This document shows positions 38,092 through 45,498 of a stretch of DNA of 64,000 nucleotides, in pieces. A program made the translations under genes and the position numbers. The stretch comes from Halopseudomonas xinjiangensis (GTDB lineage: Bacteria > Pseudomonadota > Gammaproteobacteria > Pseudomonadales > Pseudomonadaceae), in contig NZ_LT629736.1 of NCBI RefSeq assembly GCF_900104945.1, forward strand, positions 1,612,001 through 1,676,000, given 5' to 3'. The notes beneath the pieces were generated by a model. It did not search any database. It was given only the letters and a program-made list of their open reading frames with translations, and was not told the DNA's origin. How positions within the stretch are numbered: the first letter of the stretch is position 1; each line of letters opens with the position of its first letter.

Positions 38092-40440
38092 TTACTCGCG
38101 CAGCTTCTCGGGCCGGATGAGGAAGCGTGCCAGTGCCGGCAGCAACCACAGGGCTCCGAACATGTTCCAGAGGAACATGAAGGTCAGCAAGATACCCATA
38201 TCGGCCTGGAACTTGATCGCCGAGAAAATCCAGGTCGCGACACCGATCGCCAGAGTGAAGCCAGTGAAGGTCACCGCCTTACCGGTGGTTTTCAGCGTTT
38301 CGTAATAGGCTTCCTGCAACGGCAGACCCTGACGCAGATAGCTCTCCAGACGACTGTAAATATAAATCCCGTAGTCGACCCCGATACCTACCCCAAGGGC
38401 GATTACCGGCAGCGTTGCCACCTTCACCCCAATACCGAGGAAGGCCATCAGAGCATTCGCCAGCACCGATGTGAGTGCCAGCGGAACGATGATGCAGAGC
38501 ACCGCGCGGATCGAGCGGAAGGTCAGCAGGCACATGAAGATGACCACGGCATAGACCGTAAGCAGCATCTTGGTCTGCGACTTCTCGATCACCGCATTGG
38601 TAGCCGCTTCGATACCGGCATTACCTGCAGCAAGCTTGAACTCCAGGTTTTCGGTGTTGTGCTCTTCGGCAAACGCTTCGACCGCCGAGGTGACGCGCTC
38701 CAGCGTTTCGGCCTTGTGGTCATTGAGGTACAGCATTACCGGAGCCAGCGAGCAGGACGCATTGAACAGACCTTGCGGGGCTCGACTGATCGCGTTGTTC
38801 AGGTTGTCCTGGTTACGCGATAGCGTCTGCCACTTCAGGCTGCCTTCGTTGTTACCCATGATGACCTGCTTGGCAACGGTGACCATCGATACCGCTGACT
38901 GCACCCCAGGCAGGTTCACCATGCGCCACTCGAGCTGGTCGATCGCTTCCATGGTCTCGTAGGCCGAGCACTGTTCCGGCGGCGTGGACACCATGACCAC
39001 CAACACATCCGAACTGGTGGAATAGTTGGAAATGATGAAGTCATTGTCCAGGTTGTACCGTGAATCCGGACGGAGCTCCGGCGCGCCGGGATCCAGGTCA
39101 CCGATCGCCACGTTCCTGCCATGGTAGATACCGAAGGCGAAGGCCAGAATCGCCAGCACCACGGAAATCGGCGCCACGGTCGGGTGCGCAAACTTCGCGA
39201 TGCCCAGCCACAGACGCTGTGGGCGGCTGGCAAGGACGCGATTGCGTTCCACGGCCCGCTTGCTCATGCCGATGTAGGACATCAGGATCGGCAGTAGCAT
39301 CAGGTTGGTGAGAATGATGACACCGACACCGATGGATGCGGCGATACCGAGCTCGCGGATGACCTCGATCTCGATCAGCAACAGCGTGACGAAGCCGACC
39401 GCGTCGGAGATCAGCGCAACGATACCCGGGATGTACAACGCCCGGAAGGCACGGCGCGCCGCGGTGTTGGCGTCTTCGGCAGTCGCGTATTCGATGGCCA
39501 TGCCATTGATGATCTGAACGCCGTGCGAAATACCGATGGCGAAAACCAGGAACGGCACCAGGATGGAGTACGGGTCCAGACCGAAACCCAGCGTGCGCAG
39601 CAAGCCGAGCTGCCAGACCACAGCAATCACCGAGCAGACCAAGGTGGTGATTGAGCTTTTCAGGCAACGGGTGAAGATCAGTAGCAGGACGAAGGTAATC
39701 AGCAGGGCCGCACCGAAGAACATCAATACCTTGATGATGCCCTCGATCAGATCACCGACCTTCTTGGCAAAGCCGACGATATGAATGCTGATGTTCGGGT
39801 TTTCTGCCTGAAACTCGCTACGGATCTGCTCTTCGAGCTGACGGGAAAACTCACCGTAGTCCAGCTGAATCTGCTCGCTCTGGTTGTCCGGGTTTGGATA
39901 GGACTCCTGCAACGGCACTTCAATGATCGTCGACTTGAAGTTGTTCGCAACCAGACGACCAATCTCGCCGGACTTGAGTACGTTGTCGCGCAGCTGCTCC
40001 AGATCGTCCTCGGTGACGTATGCCGGTCGATTGGCAACCGGGCCGCCATCGAAGCCGTACTCGGTCACCTCGGTCCAGCGGACGTTGGGCGTCCACAGCG
40101 ACCGAAGGTTGGAGCGGTCTACGCCGGGAAGGAAGAACACCTCGTCATTGATGCGCTTGAGGGTTTCCATGTACTCGGTGGAGAAGATATCTCCATCTTC
40201 AATCGCCACTGCGATGCGGATGGAGTTGCCCAGATTCGCCAGATCGTTCTGGTGCTCGAGCATATTGACGATGTAGGGATGCTTCAGAGGGATCATCTTC
40301 TCGAAGCTGGTATCGGGTCTGACCTGCGCTGCCTGGTACCCGAAGAAGACCGTAAGCAGCGCGAAGATCAGCAAGACGACGATACGATTCTTGAAGATCA
40401 GCCGCTCGATAAACGGAGCGGCTTCGTGTTGTTTGGACAT
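38092..40440 (-). CDS. RND/MMPL-family transporter, copy 1
   Basis: A 782-residue inner-membrane protein of the RND superfamily (MMPL or HAE3-like, resistance-nodulation-division). One transmembrane helix is followed by a periplasmic porter loop (about residues 40-245), five helices, a second loop (about 430-640) and five further helices. GLDPYSILVPFLVFAIGISHG and ALGVGIGVDYGIYIYS are the proton-relay-type helices 4 and 10. No tripartite adaptor is encoded nearby. Its upstream partner is a secreted YCF48 propeller 18 bases away. It is closely similar over its whole length to the protein at 41790-44168. Such transporters move hydrophobic molecules in known cases, and this substrate is unknown. 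Confidence 0.9.
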   Translation of the reverse strand: MSKQHEAAPFIERLIFKNRIVVLLIFALLTVFFGYQAAQVRPDTSFEKMIPLKHPYIVNMLEHQNDLANLGNSIRIAVAIEDGDIFSTEYMETLKRINDEVFFLPGVDRSNLRSLWTPNVRWTEVTEYGFDGGPVANRPAYVTEDDLEQLRDNVLKSGEIGRLVANNFKSTIIEVPLQESYPNPDNQSEQIQLDYGEFSRQLEEQIRSEFQAENPNISIHIVGFAKKVGDLIEGIIKVLMFFGAALLITFVLLLIFTRCLKSSITTLVCSVIAVVWQLGLLRTLGFGLDPYSILVPFLVFAIGISHGVQIINGMAIEYATAEDANTAARRAFRALYIPGIVALISDAVGFVTLLLIEIEVIRELGIAASIGVGVIILTNLMLLPILMSYIGMSKRAVERNRVLASRPQRLWLGIAKFAHPTVAPISVVLAILAFAFGIYHGRNVAIGDLDPGAPELRPDSRYNLDNDFIISNYSTSSDVLVVMVSTPPEQCSAYETMEAIDQLEWRMVNLPGVQSAVSMVTVAKQVIMGNNEGSLKWQTLSRNQDNLNNAISRAPQGLFNASCSLAPVMLYLNDHKAETLERVTSAVEAFAEEHNTENLEFKLAAGNAGIEAATNAVIEKSQTKMLLTVYAVVIFMCLLTFRSIRAVLCIIVPLALTSVLANALMAFLGIGVKVATLPVIALGVGIGVDYGIYIYSRLESYLRQGLPLQEAYYETLKTTGKAVTFTGFTLAIGVATWIFSAIKFQADMGILLTFMFLWNMFGALWLLPALARFLIRPEKLRE

Positions 40441-40458
40441 CCAGAATCTCCAGAATTC

Positions 40459-41589
40459 TTATAGTTGTGCTGGCAAGCCGTTGGGGCCGGCCTTGATCGC
40501 GCCACGCTGACCCACGAGCAGAACCTGGCCACTCTCCAATACCTTGCCATTCGCCAGCGTCGAACGATCCGGACGGAAAGCGACCTGGAACGTACGGCCC
40601 CGGTCCTCGCTGGTCACCACTGCCCCACCGGCGCCGACCACGACAATCTTGCCGTCATCGGTCGCGTTGCCCCCGAACAGCGTGGCCTCGAGCGGTCCGT
40701 TATGCGGAGTGTCCAGTTCGATCTCTTCCCAGCTGTCACCGAAGTCCTCGGTGCGAAGCATGTTCCCTCGCAGCCCCCATACCAGCACCACGTTCTCTTC
40801 GCCAATCCCGGTAGCCCCGAACAGCGAACCGTCGTAGGGCATTTCCTCGATGGTTTCCCAGGTGTCGCCGAGATCACGCGAGCGGTACATGGTGCCCATT
40901 TCCCCCACCAGGAACAGGCCCTGGTCGCCCACAGGCGTTACGGCGTTGTAGTGGAAGCCGTTCTCATTGTCGATATCGTAGGTAATGTCGTTCCAGGTCT
41001 GGCCGCCGTCGTCGGTGCGCAGGGCAAGGCCGTAAGCGCCAAAGGCGAAGCCGGTATTGACGTCACGGAACCAGACATCCATCAACGGCTTTTCGAGCAG
41101 GCCCGGACCCTCGGGGTCGATTTCCTCTTCCAGTTCCGGATCCCGGTACTGGATTTCCCAGGTTTCGCCGGCATCGCTGGTGTGCAGGATTAGGGAATCA
41201 TGCCCGACAGCCCAGCCATGCTGATCATCGACAAAATGCACTGCCGTGAGCATTGCACGGGTGGGCACCGGTGCCTGAATCCAGGTATCGCCCTTGTCGT
41301 CGGAATAGACGATGTGACCGCGGGCGCCGACTGCAACCAGTCGCTCGCCAGCTCGGCCAACGTCAAGCAGCAGGGTCTGAGCAGCCTTCAACGACATCAC
41401 CGCGGGGCGGGTGTCGTCATGCGGGCCCTGGGCGTGAGCGACACCCATCGGGAGACAGATCATGGCGCCAGCCAGGCCTAGCGCTACGGCGATCTGGCGA
41501 GTGAGTGACAGTGTGCGACCTTTTTCCGAACGGCTCTCGCCGTCAACCGGGCCAAAGGACAAGGCGCGCCGCTGGTTGGGCATACGCAT
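40459..41589 (-). CDS. Secreted YCF48-type beta-propeller protein, copy 1
   Basis: A 376-residue protein with a long positively charged N-terminus, then a signal peptide (IAVALGLAGAMICLPMGVAHA). Repeated blades of the YCF48/BNR type follow: SDDKGDTWIQ, SDAGETWEI, DDGGQTWND, RDLGDTWETI, EDFGDSWEEI and SEDRGRTFQV. It is probably periplasmic. It is paired with an RND transporter gene 18 bases downstream and probably forms a complex or accessory with it (inference from conserved pairing in both copies). The start, after GGGGGAT, aligns with that of copy 2. Confidence 0.9.
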   Translation of the reverse strand: MRMPNQRRALSFGPVDGESRSEKGRTLSLTRQIAVALGLAGAMICLPMGVAHAQGPHDDTRPAVMSLKAAQTLLLDVGRAGERLVAVGARGHIVYSDDKGDTWIQAPVPTRAMLTAVHFVDDQHGWAVGHDSLILHTSDAGETWEIQYRDPELEEEIDPEGPGLLEKPLMDVWFRDVNTGFAFGAYGLALRTDDGGQTWNDITYDIDNENGFHYNAVTPVGDQGLFLVGEMGTMYRSRDLGDTWETIEEMPYDGSLFGATGIGEENVVLVWGLRGNMLRTEDFGDSWEEIELDTPHNGPLEATLFGGNATDDGKIVVVGAGGAVVTSEDRGRTFQVAFRPDRSTLANGKVLESGQVLLVGQRGAIKAGPNGLPAQL

Positions 41590-41682
41590 AGGACATCCCC
41601 CTTATTCTTATAAGACAGCCGCAATACGGCATGACCATCAATACTAGCGGCGATTAACAGGGGGGCCAACCGGAGGGGGGTT

Positions 41683-41694
41683 ATCTTTTGTTAA
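41683..41694 (-). promoter_or_regulatory. Shared 12-base box upstream of YCF48 copy 1
   Basis: On the minus strand this reads TTAACAAAAGAT, 94 bases before the start codon of YCF48 copy 1. The identical 12 bases occur 99 bases before copy 2. Probably a regulator site or promoter part kept after duplication. Confidence 0.5.
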
Positions 41695-41749
41695 TCAGCA
41701 CAGTGATAAACCTGTCGCAAAAACAGTGCTGAAACGCTGTTGTAATAAA

Positions 41750-41778
41750 CAAAAAACCCCGCCGAGGCGGGGTTTTTT
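41750..41778 (-). terminator. Terminator of RND transporter copy 2
   Basis: AAAAAACCCCGCC, a GA loop and GGCGGGGTTTTTT form a perfect stem with tracts on both sides, 11 bases after the RND copy 2 stop. It separates the two duplicated units, so copy 1 must have its own promoter. Confidence 0.92.
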
Positions 41779-41789
41779 GATGGTGCCGA

Positions 41790-44168
41790 TCAGTGAGTAA
41801 GCTTGGAAGCTTCCTTCGCCCGAACCTTGGCAGGATCGATCAGGAAACGCGCCAGAGCCGGGAGCAGCAACAGCGCGCCGATCATGTTGACCAGGAACAT
41901 GAAGGTCAGCATGAGACCCATGTCAGCCTGGAACTTGATCGCCGAGAACACCCATGTCACCACGCCGATTGCCAGACACAGACCTGTGAACAGAACCGCA
42001 CGGCCAGTCGAGCGCAGGGTCTCGTAGTAGGCTGGCTGCAACGGCATGCCCTGACGCAGGAACGTCTCCAGTCGACTGTAGATATAGATGCCGTAGTCCA
42101 CACCCACACCCACACCCAGCGCGATGACCGGCAGGGTCGCTACCTTCATGCCGATTCCCAGGAAAGCCATCAGCGCGTTACCCAACACCGATGTCAGTAC
42201 CAGCGGCAGAACGATACAGATGGTTGCCGGGAGCGAACGGAATGTCGCGTAACACATCACCGCTACCCAGATGTACACCAGGGCAAGGATCAGCAATTCC
42301 GAGCTGGAGATCACGTCGTTGGTCGCCGCTTCGATACCGGCATTACCCGCAGCCAGCTTGAAGGTGAGGTTCTCGGTGTTGTACTCCTCGGCAAAATCCT
42401 CCACTGCGGCAGTGGCGCGCTTGAGCGTCTCGGCCTTGTGGTCGTTGAGGTAGATCATCACCGGAGCCAGCGAACAGGAAGCGTTGAACATGCCATCCGG
42501 AGCACGGCTGATCGCGTTGTTCAGGTTGTCCTGGTTACGCGACAGGGTCTGCCACTTCAGGTTGCCTTCGTTGTTGCCCATGATGACTTGCTTGGCAACG
42601 GTCACCAGCGATACCGCTGACTGAACGCCCGGCAGGTTGTTCATGCGCCACTCGAGCTGGTCAATAGCTTCCATGGTTTCGTAGGACGAACACATCTCCG
42701 GCGGCGTTTCTACCATGACGACCAGGATGTCCGAGCTGGTCGAGTAGTTGCGGATGATGAAGTCGTTGTCCAGGTTATAACGCGAGTCCGGGCGCAATTC
42801 AGGCGCACCAGGATCAAGGTCGCCAACCTGAATGTTCGCCTTCTGGTAGAAGAAGCAACCCACGCCCGCTACCAGCGCAACGATAACCACGATCGGTGCC
42901 ACCTTGGGGTGAGCCACGTAAGCCATCTTGCGCCAGAAGGGGTGGTCGCGCACCGCGTCTTCCTTGCTGCGTGCGACGGCCTTCTTGCTGATGCCCAGGT
43001 AGGAAATGGTAACCGGCAACATGATCAGGTTGGTGAACACGATCACGCCCACACCGATCGAGGCTCCGATCGCGAGTTCGTGAATCACGCCAATGTCGAT
43101 GACCAGCAAGGTGATGAAGCCCACCGCGTCGGCAAGGATCGCGATCATGCCCGGCAGGAACAGCTGACGGAAGGTGCGACGAGCAGCGAGCAGCGCGGTA
43201 TCCGCGTCACTCGATTGCAGGGCGATACCGTTGATCTTCTGAACGCCGTGGGAAATACCGATGGCGAAGATCAGGAAAGGCACCAGCATCGAGTACGGGT
43301 CCAGACCGAAACCGACCAGACGCATCAGACCCAGTTGCCAGATCACCGCGATGACCGTAGTCATCAACACCGCAACGGTACTGCGAATGCAGCGGGTGAA
43401 CCAGAACAGCAGAACAAAGGTGATGACAAACGCGATACCGAAGAACGCCACAACCGCGGTAAGGCCTTCGATCAGATCACCGACCTTCTTGGCGAAGCCG
43501 ACGATATGAACTTCGATGTTGGGGTTTTCATTCTGGAACTGGTCGCGAATCTTTTCCTCCAGCTGCTGGGAGAAGTCGCCGTAGTCCAGGCGCAACAGCT
43601 CGCTCTGATCTTCGGGATTCGGATAGAACTCCTGAAGCGGAACCTCGATGATCGTTGATTTGAAGTTGTTGGCGACCAGACGACCGATCTCGCCCGACTT
43701 GAGGACGTTGACGCGCAGCTCTTCGAGATCTTCGTCGTTCAGATAGGCAGGCCGGTTGGCTACCGGGCCACCATCGAAACCGTACTCGGTCACCTCTGTC
43801 CAGCGAACGTTCGGCGTCCATAGCGAGCGGAGACCGGAACGGTTCACGCCAGGCAGGAAGAACACCTCGTCATTGATCCGCTTGAGCGTCTCCATGTACT
43901 CGGTGGTGAAAATGTCGCCTTCCTTGATTTCCACCGCGATACGGATCGAGTTACCCAGACTGGCCAGATCGTCTTGATGCTCAAGCATGTTGACGATGTA
44001 GGGATGCTCGAGGGGAATCATCTTGGTAAAGCTGGTATCGGGGCGAATCTGCGCCGCGAAGTAACCCAGAACGAGCGTAATGACGGTAAACGCCACCACC
44101 ACGAACAGGCGATTATTGAATACCAGACGCTCCATGAAAGTAGCGTCTTCGTTCTCAAACTGTGACAT
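41790..44168 (-). CDS. RND/MMPL-family transporter, copy 2
   Basis: A 792-residue paralogue of the transporter at 38092-40440 with the same 12-helix, two-loop layout. Both periplasmic loops are nearly identical between the copies (for example GDLDPGAPELRPDSRYNLDN and RINDEVFFLPGV). The membrane helices differ more (TAVVAFFGIAFVITFVLL against KVLMFFGAALLITFVLL). The C-terminal tail is slightly longer (RAKEASKLTH). It starts 17 bases after YCF48 copy 2 and ends at its own terminator. Confidence 0.9.
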   Translation of the reverse strand: MSQFENEDATFMERLVFNNRLFVVVAFTVITLVLGYFAAQIRPDTSFTKMIPLEHPYIVNMLEHQDDLASLGNSIRIAVEIKEGDIFTTEYMETLKRINDEVFFLPGVNRSGLRSLWTPNVRWTEVTEYGFDGGPVANRPAYLNDEDLEELRVNVLKSGEIGRLVANNFKSTIIEVPLQEFYPNPEDQSELLRLDYGDFSQQLEEKIRDQFQNENPNIEVHIVGFAKKVGDLIEGLTAVVAFFGIAFVITFVLLFWFTRCIRSTVAVLMTTVIAVIWQLGLMRLVGFGLDPYSMLVPFLIFAIGISHGVQKINGIALQSSDADTALLAARRTFRQLFLPGMIAILADAVGFITLLVIDIGVIHELAIGASIGVGVIVFTNLIMLPVTISYLGISKKAVARSKEDAVRDHPFWRKMAYVAHPKVAPIVVIVALVAGVGCFFYQKANIQVGDLDPGAPELRPDSRYNLDNDFIIRNYSTSSDILVVMVETPPEMCSSYETMEAIDQLEWRMNNLPGVQSAVSLVTVAKQVIMGNNEGNLKWQTLSRNQDNLNNAISRAPDGMFNASCSLAPVMIYLNDHKAETLKRATAAVEDFAEEYNTENLTFKLAAGNAGIEAATNDVISSSELLILALVYIWVAVMCYATFRSLPATICIVLPLVLTSVLGNALMAFLGIGMKVATLPVIALGVGVGVDYGIYIYSRLETFLRQGMPLQPAYYETLRSTGRAVLFTGLCLAIGVVTWVFSAIKFQADMGLMLTFMFLVNMIGALLLLPALARFLIDPAKVRAKEASKLTH

Positions 44169-44185
44169 CCAGAGTCTCCTGGCGC

Positions 44186-45322
44186 TTAGTTATTGTTGGT
44201 TGAAGAGCCATTGGCAGGCGTTTTGATCGCGCCGCGCTGGCCCAGCAAGAGGAGATGACCATCACCGGTCATTGTGGCGGAAGCCAGCGAGACACGATCG
44301 GGACGAATGTTCACGTCGAACGTCCGACCAGCGTCGTCGCTGGTGGCAGTGACACCGCCGGTACCGACGATGACGATGTTGCCGTTGGCGGTCAGCCCAC
44401 CACCAGCAAGCGTGGATTCGAGCGGACCGCTGTTCGGCGTCGCCAGCTCGACTTGCTGCCAGCTGTTACCGAAATCGTCCGAGCGGAACAGGTTGCCCCG
44501 TAGCCCCCAGGCAAGTACGCCATTGGCCTCGCCGGTACCCGAGACGCCGAACCAGGAGCCGTCATACGGCAGGTCCTGAATAGTTTCCCAGGTGTCGCCC
44601 ATATCGGCAGAGCGATACATGGTGCCCATCTCGCCGACCAGGAACAGACCTGCATCCTTGATTTCGGCGATGGCGTTGTAGTGCATGCCGTCCGGGTTAT
44701 CGATATCGAAGCTGATATCTTCCCAGGTCGCACCGCCGTCACGCGTGCGCAGGGCCAGCCCATAGGCACCGACAGCGAAGCCTTCATCGGCGTTGCGGAA
44801 CCAGACGTCCATCAATGGCTTTTCAAGCAGGCCGCCAGCTTCGGGATCCGGCGCCTCGGCGAGATCCGGGTCGCGATGCTGGATAGTCCAGGTTTCGCCG
44901 GCATCGGAACTATGCAGGATGAGCGAGTCATGCCCCACCGCCCAGCCGTTGCGATCGTCGACGAAGTGAACTGCAGCAAGTAGCTGGCGAACCGGGACTT
45001 TAGCCTGGATCCAGGTCTCGCCCTGATCATCCGAGTACACGATATGACCGCGCACTCCGACGGCAACCAGGCGATCGCCGGCCCGCGCAGAATCAAGGAG
45101 AAGTGAAGTGCTGGACTCGAGTGACATGACTGCCGGGCGAGTCTGGGAGTCGGCGGCTTCCTGCGCAAATGCCAGGGACATCGATCCACAGATTATCGCA
45201 GTGGATATCCCTAAAACTCGAAAAAGTGGAAGTGAAACAGAAAGCTTGCGACCTTTGTGAGGCTGGCTGGCAGAGCTGGCCTGAGCAAAGGATTGAGCGC
45301 GCCGCATGTTGGGCTCACGCAT
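44186..45322 (-). CDS. Secreted YCF48-type beta-propeller protein, copy 2
   Basis: A 378-residue paralogue of the protein at 40459-41589. It has a signal peptide (VLGISTAIICGSMSLAFA) and the same blade motifs (SDDQGETWIQ, SDAGETWTI, RDGGATWED, ADMGDTWETI, DDFGNSWQQ). I chose the ATG at 45322 because MREPNMRRAQSF aligns with MRMPNQRRALSF of copy 1 and both follow a GGGGG run. Longer in-frame starts exist upstream without homology. First gene of the second YCF48-RND unit. Confidence 0.88.
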   Translation of the reverse strand: MREPNMRRAQSFAQASSASQPHKGRKLSVSLPLFRVLGISTAIICGSMSLAFAQEAADSQTRPAVMSLESSTSLLLDSARAGDRLVAVGVRGHIVYSDDQGETWIQAKVPVRQLLAAVHFVDDRNGWAVGHDSLILHSSDAGETWTIQHRDPDLAEAPDPEAGGLLEKPLMDVWFRNADEGFAVGAYGLALRTRDGGATWEDISFDIDNPDGMHYNAIAEIKDAGLFLVGEMGTMYRSADMGDTWETIQDLPYDGSWFGVSGTGEANGVLAWGLRGNLFRSDDFGNSWQQVELATPNSGPLESTLAGGGLTANGNIVIVGTGGVTATSDDAGRTFDVNIRPDRVSLASATMTGDGHLLLLGQRGAIKTPANGSSTNNN

Positions 45323-45420
45323 ATACCAACCCCCGATTGTTATTATCATGGCGCCCTGCTCTGAGTCAGGGCAAGCCATAGTAATTTGAATCGGGCGGCT
45401 CCACCAATAGGCTTGAGTAA

Positions 45421-45432
45421 TCTTTTGTTAAG
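45421..45432 (-). promoter_or_regulatory. Shared 12-base box upstream of YCF48 copy 2
   Basis: On the minus strand this reads TTAACAAAAGAT, identical to the box before copy 1 and at nearly the same distance (99 bases) from the start codon, while most of the surrounding leader differs. Confidence 0.5.
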
Positions 45433-45459
45433 AACCCCGTAATGTGTCTCGAAGTCGCA

Positions 45460-45492
45460 CCCGCCTGCCCGGTGACACCGGGCAGGCGGGTA
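45460..45492 (-). terminator. Long perfect hairpin after pepN
   Basis: ACCCGCCTGCCCGGTG and its exact complement are separated by one base, immediately beyond the pepN stop. There is no T-run, but the very stable stem probably marks the transcript 3' end and insulates the downstream YCF48 promoter region. Confidence 0.6.
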
Positions 45493-45498
45493 TCCGGA

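Noticed and set aside
41610-41640. Possible sigma-54 promoter (TGG ... TTGC) before YCF48 copy 1
   Set aside because: Spacing between GG and GC is two bases too long for a -24/-12 promoter, and copy 2 has nothing similar.
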